NCBI GenBank assembly: GCA_017305925.1 | Contig: JAFKJW010000202.1 | Location: forward strand, 1-62,451 | Direction of reading: 5' to 3' | Source: Hyphomicrobiales bacterium | Lineage (GTDB): Bacteria > Pseudomonadota > Alphaproteobacteria > Rhizobiales > Rhizobiaceae | DNA length: 62,451 bases | In this document: one piece after another, positions 18,857-27,075 of the stretch | Layout: every line of letters starts with the position of its first letter | How positions within the stretch are numbered: the first letter of the stretch is position 1 | Position numbers and translations under genes: made by a program | The notes under the pieces: generated by a model | What the model was told of the DNA's origin: nothing | The model's input: only the letters and a program-made list of their open reading frames with translations | The model's database searches: none

Positions 18857-20227
18857 ATGACGGTCGAGCTTGTCGATGAAGATGGCGCCGGGGCGCTTCC
18901 CCTCTATTTCGTCGGCAAGGACCGGCTGGCGGAGATCGGCCTCGATGCGGCCGCTCTCGAATGGGCCGCGGCCAACGGCTTTTCGGGCGAGGCGGGAAGG
19001 CTGCTGCCGGTCCCCGGTCCGGGCGGCGCAATTTCGGCCGCCTTGTTCGGCACGGGCGACGAGGCGAGGACCGGCCTTGCCGCCGGCGCGCTCGGCAGGT
19101 CGCTGCCGCAGGGTGCCTGGAAGCTGGCGAATGCGGGCGAACCCGCGCAGGCCGCGCTGGGCATCATGCTCGGAAACTATGTCTTCACCCGCTACGGCAA
19201 GAAGCCCGGCCGCGACCTGAGGCTCGCCCTGCCGGCGGGCGTGGACCGCGACAGGTTGCGCGCGGCCGCCGATGCGGTGCGCCTCGTGCGCGACCTCGTC
19301 AACACGCCGACCGCCGACATGGGTCCGGCGGCGCTGGAAGAGGCCGTGCGCCGGCTTGCCGGGACGCACGGCGCTTCCGTGTCGTCCATCGCGGGAGACG
19401 ATCTGCTGGCGGCCAACTTCCCGATGATCCACGCTGTGGGCCGCGCGTCGGCCGAGGCGCCGCGGCTCATCGACATGGGCTGGGGCGATCCGGGCGCGCC
19501 GAAGGTGACGCTCGTCGGCAAGGGCGTGTGCTTCGACACCGGCGGCCTCGACATCAAGCCGTCCAGCGGCATGCTCCTGATGAAGAAGGACATGGGCGGC
19601 GCGGCCAATGTGCTGGGCCTTGCGTCGATGATCATGGCGGCGAAGCTCGCCGTGCGGCTGCGCGTGCTGGTCCCGGCGGTGGAAAATTCCATCGCCGGCA
19701 ACGCCTTCCGGCCGGGCGACGTGCTGGCCAGCCGCAAGGGCATCACGGTGGAGATCGGCAACACCGACGCGGAAGGGCGCCTGGTGCTCGGCGACGCGCT
19801 GGCGCTGGCCGACGAGGAGGCGCCCGACCTCCTGATCGACATGGCGACGCTGACGGGGGCGGCGCGGGTGGCCCTCGGCCCCGACCTGCCGCCCTTCTAC
19901 ACGGACGACGACGGCTTCGCGGACGAGCTGGCGCGGTCCGCCGAGGCGGTCGAGGATCCGGTCTGGCGCATGCCGCTCTGGAAGCCTTACGAGGCGCGGC
20001 TGGCTTCGAAGATCGCCGATACGAACAACGTCACCACGGACGGCTTCGCCGGCTCCGTCACGGCGGCGCTGTTCCTGAAAAAGTTCGTCGACCGAGCCCG
20101 CAGCTGGGCCCATTTCGACATCTTCGCCTGGGTGCCGGTGGAAAAGCCGCACGCCCCCGTCGGTGGCGAGGCGCAGGCCATCCGGGCGCTGGAGCACCTT
20201 CTGGATCGCCGCTATGGAAGGGCATGA
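18857..20227 (+). CDS. Leucyl aminopeptidase family M17 metallopeptidase
   Basis: A 456-residue cytoplasmic aminopeptidase of the M17 family. The signature NTDAEGRLVLGDAL begins at Asn302 and holds the metal ligands Asp304 and Glu306. The GVCFDTGGLDIKPS and MKKDMGGAA blocks carry the catalytic lysine and arginine region. It belongs to the second M17 group common in Rhizobiales rather than to PepA proper. It is followed by a MarR-type regulator and an NlpC/P60 hydrolase on the same strand, which may form a peptide or cell-wall peptide turnover unit. Confidence 0.93.
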   Translation: MTVELVDEDGAGALPLYFVGKDRLAEIGLDAAALEWAAANGFSGEAGRLLPVPGPGGAISAALFGTGDEARTGLAAGALGRSLPQGAWKLANAGEPAQAALGIMLGNYVFTRYGKKPGRDLRLALPAGVDRDRLRAAADAVRLVRDLVNTPTADMGPAALEEAVRRLAGTHGASVSSIAGDDLLAANFPMIHAVGRASAEAPRLIDMGWGDPGAPKVTLVGKGVCFDTGGLDIKPSSGMLLMKKDMGGAANVLGLASMIMAAKLAVRLRVLVPAVENSIAGNAFRPGDVLASRKGITVEIGNTDAEGRLVLGDALALADEEAPDLLIDMATLTGAARVALGPDLPPFYTDDDGFADELARSAEAVEDPVWRMPLWKPYEARLASKIADTNNVTTDGFAGSVTAALFLKKFVDRARSWAHFDIFAWVPVEKPHAPVGGEAQAIRALEHLLDRRYGRA

Positions 20228-20327
20228 TGCGGCGGCGCTGGGCCGTGCATGGATCGGCACGTCCTGCGAGGCCCGCTATCAGAGGATTGAAACGCAAGCG
20301 AAACGAATTGCTGCTAGATTGCGGGGC

Positions 20328-20678
20328 ATGGCGATCGACATGCGGCCGAGCCAAGCCTTGCGGCTGTGGCACAATGTCCTGCTTTCCGAGGTGCGCGACG
20401 ACGCGCCGGATCTGACGTCGCGCCAGATGGCCATCCTGCTGACCGTCTATCTCGAGCCGCCGCCGCACACCGTGCGCGGCCTTGCCGCGCTGCTCGGCGT
20501 CACCAAGCCGGTCGTCACCCGTGCCCTCGACACGATGGGAGCCCTCGGCCTCGTCTCGCGCCATCGCGACGAGGCCGACCGCCGCAGCGTGCTCGTCAGG
20601 CGCACGGTGGATGGCGCGCTCTATGTGGAACGGCTGGGCGACGTCGTCATCGCAAGGGCAAGGGAATTGCCGATTTGA
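20328..20678 (+). CDS. MarR family winged-helix transcriptional regulator
   Basis: A 116-residue regulator with a MarR-type winged helix. The recognition region is TVRGLAALLGVTKPVVTRAL and the wing is RHRDEADRRSVLVRRT. The ATG at 20328 is preceded by GCGGGG; translation from earlier codons would overlap the aminopeptidase gene and shows no conservation. Its TGA overlaps the TTG start of the NlpC/P60 gene (TTGA), so the two are coupled. It probably controls its own operon; the ligand is unknown. Confidence 0.88.
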   Translation: MAIDMRPSQALRLWHNVLLSEVRDDAPDLTSRQMAILLTVYLEPPPHTVRGLAALLGVTKPVVTRALDTMGALGLVSRHRDEADRRSVLVRRTVDGALYVERLGDVVIARARELPI

Positions 20679-21535
20679 CCACGCTCGACGCGCGCCTCAA
20701 TGCCTTCCGGCCCGATCTCGCGGATGAAAGCCTGCGCGGCCGGGTGGAGGCCGCCCGCTTTACGGCCGGCCGGCCGGGCCGGATCGTCACCCCCGTCGCC
20801 GACATGCTGAAGGCGCCGGACGGTGCGGCCGGCATGAACACGCAGCTCGTCCTGGGCGACGAGGTGCGTCTCTTCGAGGCCGGGGGCGGCTGGGCGTGGG
20901 TTCAGGCCGGGCACGACGGCTATGTCGGCTACGTGGCCGGTGATGCGGTCGGCGGGCAGGCGCCCGCGCCGACGCATGTCGTCTCCGCGCCGCGCACCTT
21001 CGTCTATCCCGGCCCCGACCTGCGCCTCCCGCGCAGGCGCGCGCTGTCCATGGGCTCGCGGCTTCGCGTCGTCGGTGAGGCGGAGACGCGCAACACCCGC
21101 TATGCGCTGCTCGACGGCGGCGAAGCTGTGATCGCCGCGCACCTGCTGCCGGCTGGAACGGCGGCGGCGGACTATGTCGCGGTGGCGGAAACGCTTCTCC
21201 ACACGCCCTATCTGTGGGGCGGCACGAGCGGCTTCGGCATAGACTGCTCCGGCCTGGTGCAGCTTTCCATGCGCATGGCGGGGGTTCCGGTCCTGCGCGA
21301 CACTGACATGCAGGTCGCTTCGGTGGGCGCTCCGGTGGACGTCTCGGCCGGTTATGCGGATCTGAAGCGCGGCGATCTCGTCTTCTGGAAGGGCCATGTC
21401 GCGATCATGGTCGACGCCGCGACCATGATCCATGCCAGCGGTCATGCCATGCTGGTCTGTCTGGAACCGCTCGCCGATGCGATCCGGCGCATCGGCTATC
21501 TCTACGGGCTGCCGACAGCCGTGCGCCGGCCCTGA
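20675..21535 (+). CDS. NlpC/P60 family peptidase with bacterial SH3 domains
   Basis: A 286-residue cell-wall endopeptidase of the dipeptidyl-peptidase VI type. Two SH3-like segments occupy roughly residues 35-155, and the NlpC/P60 domain occupies 165-280. The catalytic cysteine is Cys191 (DCSGLVQLSM) and the catalytic histidine is His241 (GHVAIMVD). There is no signal peptide, so it probably works on recycled muropeptides in the cytoplasm, cleaving gamma-D-Glu-diamino acid bonds. It starts with TTG overlapping the MarR stop and fits a peptide-recycling unit with the upstream M17 aminopeptidase. Confidence 0.9.
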   Translation: MTTLDARLNAFRPDLADESLRGRVEAARFTAGRPGRIVTPVADMLKAPDGAAGMNTQLVLGDEVRLFEAGGGWAWVQAGHDGYVGYVAGDAVGGQAPAPTHVVSAPRTFVYPGPDLRLPRRRALSMGSRLRVVGEAETRNTRYALLDGGEAVIAAHLLPAGTAAADYVAVAETLLHTPYLWGGTSGFGIDCSGLVQLSMRMAGVPVLRDTDMQVASVGAPVDVSAGYADLKRGDLVFWKGHVAIMVDAATMIHASGHAMLVCLEPLADAIRRIGYLYGLPTAVRRP

Positions 21536-21545
21536 AGGGGCGCGG

Positions 21546-22499
21546 TCAGTAGCCTGCCGCCCGGTCCACGATGTTCTCCAGCGTCTCGCCGCGGTCGAGC
21601 GCGTCCATCTGCTCCAGCATCGCCGGGACCAGCCTGTCCGGATCGGAGCCGGCCGCCGAATGCGGCGTCACGAAGACCTTCGGGTGCGTCCACATCGGAC
21701 TTGCCTTCGGCAGAGGCTCGATCTCGAACACGTCGAGGGTCGCCTCCTTGAGCGTCCCGTCGTCCAGCGCGCGCAGGATGTCGGCGTCCTTTTGCAGCTT
21801 GCCGCGCCCGGCATTGATCAGCACCGCGCCGCCGATGGCGTTGCGGCGCCTCAGCTTGCGAAGCAGCGCATAGTCGATGAGACCGGCGGTTTCGGCGGTG
21901 AGCGGCAGGAGCACAACAAGAATGTCCGTGCCGGCCAGGAACTCGTCCAGGCCCTCCCTGCCGTGGAAGGTCGCCACGCCCGGCGCCTTCCGCGCGCGCC
22001 GGCTCCAGCCGCGCAGCTGGTAGCCGAGAGCGCCGAGGATCCGCGCGGCTTCCGTGCCGAGCGCGCCGAGACCCATGATGCCGACGCTCACATCGCTCGC
22101 GGGGCGCTGCGACGGCTCGTGCCAGATCTTCTTCTGTTTCTGGATGCGGTAGAGCAGGCCCTGCCGGTGATGGTCGAGAACGCGCCAGGCGATGTATTCG
22201 ATCATGGGCTGCGTCAGCGAGGGGTCGATGACGCGCACGATCGGCACGTCGGGCAGCGTCGGATCGGCGAGAATGTGGTCGACGCCCGCGCCGACCGAGA
22301 AGATCGCCTTGAGGTTGGGAAAGCCGCTGAGCTGGTCCGGCTGGTGGCGCCACGTCAGCGCGTAGCGGATGGAGGGGTCTCCCGGGCCGTCCGCCGCCAG
22401 CGTCGCCTCGCGCCTTCCCGCGAAGGCCTTCAGCCACGCGGTCGGCTCGTAGCCCGAGATCGCCAGCAGCACCCGGCCTTTGTCGCTTGCGGTCGTCAC
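21546..22499 (-). CDS. 2-hydroxyacid dehydrogenase (glyoxylate/hydroxypyruvate reductase A type)
   Basis: A 317-residue NAD(P)-dependent D-2-hydroxyacid dehydrogenase resembling GhrA. The nucleotide-binding loop is GIMGLGALG near 143-151; catalytic features include the Arg in NAGRGKL, a Glu in DVFEIEPLP and the His in TPHSAAG. It probably reduces glyoxylate or hydroxypyruvate. It lies 13 bases after yejF on the same strand and may be co-transcribed with the peptide importer, though no functional link is evident. Confidence 0.9.
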   Translation of the reverse strand: MTTASDKGRVLLAISGYEPTAWLKAFAGRREATLAADGPGDPSIRYALTWRHQPDQLSGFPNLKAIFSVGAGVDHILADPTLPDVPIVRVIDPSLTQPMIEYIAWRVLDHHRQGLLYRIQKQKKIWHEPSQRPASDVSVGIMGLGALGTEAARILGALGYQLRGWSRRARKAPGVATFHGREGLDEFLAGTDILVVLLPLTAETAGLIDYALLRKLRRRNAIGGAVLINAGRGKLQKDADILRALDDGTLKEATLDVFEIEPLPKASPMWTHPKVFVTPHSAAGSDPDRLVPAMLEQMDALDRGETLENIVDRAAGY

Positions 22500-22512
22500 G
22501 CTCTTTCCCGTC

Positions 22513-24141
22513 CTAGTCGTTCACGATGCCGGCCGGCGCCGTCTCGACCTTGAAGGCGGCCGCCATCAGCGCGCGAGTGTAGTCGGTTTGCGGGCGTTCG
22601 AAAATCTGCTCCGCCGTGCCGGCCTCGACCACCTTGCCGTTGCGCATGACGATCACGCGGTTGGCGAGCGCGCGCACCACCTTCAGGTCGTGGCTGATGA
22701 AGAGATAGGCGAGATTGTGCTTGGCCTGAAGCGCGCGAAGCAGGTCCACGACCTGCGCCTGCACGCTCATGTCGAGCGCCGAGGTCGGCTCGTCCAGCAT
22801 CACGAATTTCGGATTGAGCACCATGGCGCGGGCGATCGCGATGCGCTGCCGCTGTCCGCCGGAGAACTCGTGCGGGTAGCGGAACCGCGTTTCCGGATCG
22901 AGCCCCACCTCCCGGAGCACGGCCACCACGCGGTCGTCCCGCTGCGCGGCAGTCAGCGCTCGCTCGTGGATCCGCAGGCCTTCCTCGATGATCTCGGCGA
23001 CCGACATGCGGGGGCTGAGCGAGCCGTAAGGGTCCTGAAAGACGATCTGCAATTCGCGCCTGAGCGGGCGCATGTCGGAGAAGGTGAGCTTGTCGATGTC
23101 CCGCCCCTCGAAATGGATGCGGCCCGTCGAAGAAATCATGCGCGCCAGAGCCAGGCCGAGCGTCGTCTTGCCGGAGCCGGATTCGCCGACGATGCCGAGC
23201 GTCTGTCCGGCTTCCACCGTGACGTCGATGCCGTCGACGGCCTTCACATGCCCGACCGTCTTGCGCATCAGCCCGCGCCTGATCGGGAACCAGACCTTGA
23301 TGTCGTCGCCGCGCATGACCGTTTTCGCCGTGGGATCGGCGGCCGGCGGGCGGCCCTTCGGTTCCGCCGAGAGCAGGTGGCGGGTATAGTCGTGCTGCGG
23401 ATCGCGGAAGAGCTGCTCGGTCGGGCCGCTCTCCACGATCTTGCCCTTCGTCATCACGCAGACGCGGTCGGCGATCTTGCGCACGATGCCGAGGTCGTGG
23501 GTGATGAACAGCATGGACATGCCGTTCTGTTCCTTGAGCGCTGCCAGCAGCTTCAGGATCTGCGCCTGCACCGTGACGTCCAGCGCCGTGGTCGGTTCGT
23601 CGGCGATCAGGAGCTTCGGCTCGTTGGCGAGCGCCATGGCGATCATCACGCGCTGCCGCTGGCCGCCCGAGAGTTGGTGCGGATAGGCGTCGAGCCGGTT
23701 TTCCGGATCGCGGATGCCGACCTCCTTCAGGAGCGCCAGCGTGCGGGCGAGAGCGGCCTTGCGGTCCATGCCCCGGTGCAGCTCCAGGATCTCCACGATC
23801 TGCTGCGCGATCGTGTGGAGCGGGTTGAGCGAGGTCATCGGCTCCTGGAAGATCATGGTGATCGCGTTGCCGCGCACCTTGCGCAATTCGCGCTCGTCGA
23901 GGCGCATCAGATCCTTGCCGCCGAAGAGGATCTCCCCGGACGGATGGCTCGCCGCCGGATATTGCAGCAGCTTCAGCACGGAAAGCGCCAACACCGACTT
24001 GCCCGAGCCGGATTCGCCCACCAGCGCCACGGTCTCGCCCTTCGCGATGTCGAAGGAGACATGGTCGACGGCTGTCGTGGTCCGCCCGCCCTGCGTGAAG
24101 GCGACGGAGAGATCGCGCACGGAGAGGAGGGGAGCGGTCAA
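22513..24141 (-). CDS. yejF: Peptide ABC transporter, dual ATP-binding protein YejF
   Basis: A 542-residue protein with two fused ABC ATPase domains. Each half has a Walker A (GESGSGKS near 40 and GESGSGKTT near 330) and a signature motif (LSGGQRQRV and FSGGQRQRI). This fused form energises YejB/YejE in the uptake of oligopeptides, including microcin C in enterobacteria. The start is a TTG whose last two bases overlap the vapC stop (TTGA), so translation of yejF is coupled to the toxin gene instead of to yejE as would be expected. Confidence 0.94.
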   Translation of the reverse strand: MTAPLLSVRDLSVAFTQGGRTTTAVDHVSFDIAKGETVALVGESGSGKSVLALSVLKLLQYPAASHPSGEILFGGKDLMRLDERELRKVRGNAITMIFQEPMTSLNPLHTIAQQIVEILELHRGMDRKAALARTLALLKEVGIRDPENRLDAYPHQLSGGQRQRVMIAMALANEPKLLIADEPTTALDVTVQAQILKLLAALKEQNGMSMLFITHDLGIVRKIADRVCVMTKGKIVESGPTEQLFRDPQHDYTRHLLSAEPKGRPPAADPTAKTVMRGDDIKVWFPIRRGLMRKTVGHVKAVDGIDVTVEAGQTLGIVGESGSGKTTLGLALARMISSTGRIHFEGRDIDKLTFSDMRPLRRELQIVFQDPYGSLSPRMSVAEIIEEGLRIHERALTAAQRDDRVVAVLREVGLDPETRFRYPHEFSGGQRQRIAIARAMVLNPKFVMLDEPTSALDMSVQAQVVDLLRALQAKHNLAYLFISHDLKVVRALANRVIVMRNGKVVEAGTAEQIFERPQTDYTRALMAAAFKVETAPAGIVND

Positions 24142-24545
24142 AGGGCGGCTTCCACGTCCGTCTTGCGGAAATCGTCGCCCTTGAAGAGCAGCGGCTCACC
24201 GCGCGCCTTGGCGAGCGCATAGGCGAAGCAGTCGCCGAGGTTCAGCCTGGCAGGATGATTGCGCTTGCCGAAGCGCTGATAGGCCTCGCGGGCGAGATAT
24301 GCCTGTTCAGGATTGACCGATGTTACTCTCACATTCATGCGCTTGAGGATTTCGAGCAGATTCGCGGAGGTTTCGGGCATGTCGCCTCTGTCGACCCGAA
24401 GGGCAATTTCGAGGAAATTCACGGGCGAGAGTTCGCTCTCGGCCGGCGCTTCCGTCAGAATGTCGAAGAATTGTTGCTCTTCTGGTTCTTTCAGCAGCAC
24501 CGCAAGAATCGCTGACGCATCGACAATCACGCGGGCAGACCCCAT
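24138..24545 (-). CDS. vapC: PIN-domain ribonuclease toxin VapC
   Basis: A 135-residue PIN-domain protein, a likely Mg-dependent RNase toxin. The acidic active site is complete: Asp9 (VIVDASAI), Glu46 (NFLEIALR), Asp105 (LNLGDCFAYALA) and Asp124/125 (FKGDDF). It overlaps the antitoxin gene by 19 bases and yejF by four. Local base composition is lower in GC (around half in the middle of the gene) than the neighbouring yej genes, suggesting acquisition by transfer. A GTG two codons before the VDASAI motif could be an alternative start. Confidence 0.92.
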   Translation of the reverse strand: MGSARVIVDASAILAVLLKEPEEQQFFDILTEAPAESELSPVNFLEIALRVDRGDMPETSANLLEILKRMNVRVTSVNPEQAYLAREAYQRFGKRNHPARLNLGDCFAYALAKARGEPLLFKGDDFRKTDVEAAL

Positions 24546-24775
24546 TCGTCATAGAGGTCGGAATGATCGCTGGTGACACCGGGCGGCGGCGGCGGGAGAC
24601 TGTCCAGGATTTCCCTCAGCCGGCGCTTGCGCTCCGCAATATCCCGCTCGCGCTGCGCGCGCTCGAGTGCCGCTTCCAGCGCCTGCTCGATGGCCGCAGT
24701 CATGCTGAGCCCGGTTTCGGCAGCCAACTGCCGGGCGAGCCGATGGGCCTTCTCGCTCTTGATGTTCATGCCCAT
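24527..24775 (-). CDS. vapB: VapB-type antitoxin (Rv0623-like)
   Basis: An 82-residue antitoxin of the Rv0623-like transcription factor family. The N-terminus (MNIKSEKAHRLARQLAAETG, from Met3) forms the ribbon-helix-helix-like DNA-binding part; the following helix is charged and the C-terminal tail with PPPPPGV and DLYDEWGLPA should wrap the toxin. Start at 24775, or at 24769 for the second Met. It lies 48 bases downstream of yejE. Such antitoxins repress their own promoter together with VapC. Confidence 0.9.
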   Translation of the reverse strand: MGMNIKSEKAHRLARQLAAETGLSMTAAIEQALEAALERAQRERDIAERKRRLREILDSLPPPPPGVTSDHSDLYDEWGLPA

Positions 24776-24823
24776 GATGACCTCCGGGGTAGAAAATCAA
24801 TCATATTCTACCATGTCCCGGCC

Positions 24824-25975
24824 TCACCGGAAAGTCTTGCGCGGATCGAAGGCGTCGCGGGTTGCCTCGCCGATGAAGATCAGCAGCGACAGCATCAGCG
24901 ACAGCACGACGAAGCCGGAAATGCCGAGCCACGGCGCGTTGAGGTTGCGCTGGCCCTGCCTGAGCAGCTCGCCGAGCGAGGCCGAGCCCGGCGGCAGGCC
25001 GAAGCCGAGGAAGTCCAGCGAGGTGAGGGTGGTGATCGCGCCGTTCAGGATGAAAGGCAGGAAGGTCAGCGTCGCGACCATCGCGTTGGGCAGCAGGTGG
25101 CGGAACATGATCGACAGGTTGGAGACGCCGAGCGCGCGCGCGGCGTTCACATATTCGAAATTGCGGCCGCGCAGGAACTCCGCGCGGACCACGCCCACCA
25201 GCGCCACCCAGGAGAACGCCAGCAGGATGCCGAGCAGGATGAAGAAGCCGGGCGGCAGGATCGCCGAGACGATGAGGATGAGGTAGAGCGTCGGCACCGC
25301 CGACCAGATCTCGATCACGCGCTGGAAGATCAGGTCCGTCCAGCCGCCGAAATAGCCCTGTATGGCGCCGGCGCAGACGCCGACCACGGTCGAGAAGAGC
25401 GTCAGCACCAGCCCGAACAGCACCGATACGCGAAAACCGTAGATGGAGCGCGCCAGCACGTCGCGGGCCTGATCGTCGGTGCCGAGCCAGTTCCAGTTGC
25501 CGATCACGCAGTTCTCGTCGTCCGCGCCCTCCTGGTAGTTGCCGCAGCGCGTCGCCCGGTCGTAGAGCCAGCTCGGCTTTGCGGGCGCCGCCGACGGGAT
25601 GTCGTTGTTGATGGTGCGGTAGGAGTAGCGGATCGGCGGCCAGATCATCCAGCCGTTCGCCTTGATCTCGTCCTGGATCACCGGGTCGCGATAATCCGTC
25701 ACGGCATAGAAGCCGCCGAACTTCTCCTCCGGATAGTCGACGAGCACCGGAAACAGGATCTCGCCCTTGTAGGAGGCGATGACCGGCTTGTCGTTGGCGA
25801 GGAATTCCGCCCCCAGCGACAGCACGAAGAGCACGAGGAAGATCCACAGCGACCAGTAGCCGCGCCGGTTGGCCTTGAAGTTCTGCCAGCGCCGCTGGTT
25901 GAGCGGCGACAGGAACGGACGCCGGACCGGCCGGCGCGCTTTCTCCACTCCCGCCGTGAGTTGGATGTCGGTCAA
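24824..25975 (-). CDS. yejE: Peptide ABC transporter permease YejE
   Basis: A 383-residue inner-membrane permease. A first transmembrane helix ([20 protein letters not shown]) is followed by a large periplasmic loop (about 60-165, including ITDYRDP-like YAVTDYRDP and [10 protein letters not shown]-like segments) and the binding-protein-dependent transport domain with the EAA loop ([20 protein letters not shown]). The TTG start overlaps the yejB stop (TTGA). YejE normally couples to yejF, but here vapBC lies in between. Confidence 0.93.
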   Translation of the reverse strand: MTDIQLTAGVEKARRPVRRPFLSPLNQRRWQNFKANRRGYWSLWIFLVLFVLSLGAEFLANDKPVIASYKGEILFPVLVDYPEEKFGGFYAVTDYRDPVIQDEIKANGWMIWPPIRYSYRTINNDIPSAAPAKPSWLYDRATRCGNYQEGADDENCVIGNWNWLGTDDQARDVLARSIYGFRVSVLFGLVLTLFSTVVGVCAGAIQGYFGGWTDLIFQRVIEIWSAVPTLYLILIVSAILPPGFFILLGILLAFSWVALVGVVRAEFLRGRNFEYVNAARALGVSNLSIMFRHLLPNAMVATLTFLPFILNGAITTLTSLDFLGFGLPPGSASLGELLRQGQRNLNAPWLGISGFVVLSLMLSLLIFIGEATRDAFDPRKTFR

Positions 25976-27075
25976 ACGTCTCTCCGCTCGAAGTCGATGC
26001 GCGGATCGATCCACACATAGGTGAGGTCGGAGATGAGGTTCACGACGAGGCCGAGCAGGGAGAAGATGTAGAGCGTGGCGAACACCACCGGATAGTCGCG
26101 GTCGAGCACCGAGCGGAAGCCGAGCAGGCCGAGGCCGTCCAGCGAGAAGATGTTCTCGATGAGCAGCGAGCCGGTGAAGAAGGCCGAGATGAAGGCGCCG
26201 GGAAAGCCTGCCACGACGATCAGCATGGCGTTGCGGAAGACATGGCCGTAGAGGATGCGCCGCTCCGAAAGGCCCTTGGCACGCGCCGTGACCACATATT
26301 GCTTGCGGATTTCGTCCAGGAAGGAGTTTTTGGTCAAGAGCGTGAGCGTCGCGAAGGCCGACAGCACCATCGCCGTCAGCGGCAGCGTCAGGTGCCAGAA
26401 ATAGTCGGCGATGCGCGCCGGCCAGGAAAGCTGCGACCAGTTCTCGGAGATCAGCCCGCGCAGCGGAAACCAGTCGTAGAACGAGCCGCCGGCGAAGAAC
26501 ACCATCAGCAGCACGGCGAAGAGGAAACCGGGAATGGCATAGCCGACGATGACGACGGCGCTGGTCCACAGGTCGAAGGACGAGCCGTCCGTCACCGCCT
26601 TGCGGATGCCGAGCGGGATGGAGATCAGGTAGGAGAGCAGCGTGATCCACAGGCCGAGCGAGATCGACACCGGCATCTTTTCCAGGATCAGGTCGAGCAC
26701 GGAAATGTCGCGGAAATAGCTGTCGCCGAAATCGAAGCGCAGATAGTCCCACAGCATCTTGCCGAAGCGCTCCAGCGGCGGGCGGTCGAAGCCGAACTGC
26801 TTTTCCAGCCGGGCGATGAATTCCGGGTCGAGGCCCTGCGCGCCGCGGTATTTGGAGGAACCCTCGCCGGTCGCGTCGAAATTGCCGGCCGCGCCGGAAT
26901 CGCCCCCGCCGCCCGACAGCCGGCCGGCGGCGTCGCCGCCCTGGCCGGTCAGCTTGGCGATCACCTGCTCGACCGGGCCGCCCGGCGCGAACTGGATCAC
27001 CGCGAACGAGATCGCCATGATCCCGAGGATCGTCGGGATCATCAGCAGCACGCGACGCAGGATATAGGCACCCAT
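25972..27075 (-). CDS. yejB: Peptide ABC transporter permease YejB
   Basis: A 367-residue permease of the oligopeptide importer. N-terminal helix [20 protein letters not shown] with the following FAPGGPVEQ motif is typical of DppB/YejB. The EAA loop reads [21 protein letters not shown] Gly/Ser/Asp-rich loop (about 45-75) is longer than in E. coli. It ends with ERRDV and overlaps the yejE start by four bases. Confidence 0.94.
   Translation of the reverse strand: MGAYILRRVLLMIPTILGIMAISFAVIQFAPGGPVEQVIAKLTGQGGDAAGRLSGGGGDSGAAGNFDATGEGSSKYRGAQGLDPEFIARLEKQFGFDRPPLERFGKMLWDYLRFDFGDSYFRDISVLDLILEKMPVSISLGLWITLLSYLISIPLGIRKAVTDGSSFDLWTSAVVIVGYAIPGFLFAVLLMVFFAGGSFYDWFPLRGLISENWSQLSWPARIADYFWHLTLPLTAMVLSAFATLTLLTKNSFLDEIRKQYVVTARAKGLSERRILYGHVFRNAMLIVVAGFPGAFISAFFTGSLLIENIFSLDGLGLLGFRSVLDRDYPVVFATLYIFSLLGLVVNLISDLTYVWIDPRIDFERRDV

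Noticed and set aside
22500-24220. Antisense frames opposite yejF carrying His/Arg-rich proteins
   Set aside because: They mirror the ABC ATPase codons, have no start context and no homology.
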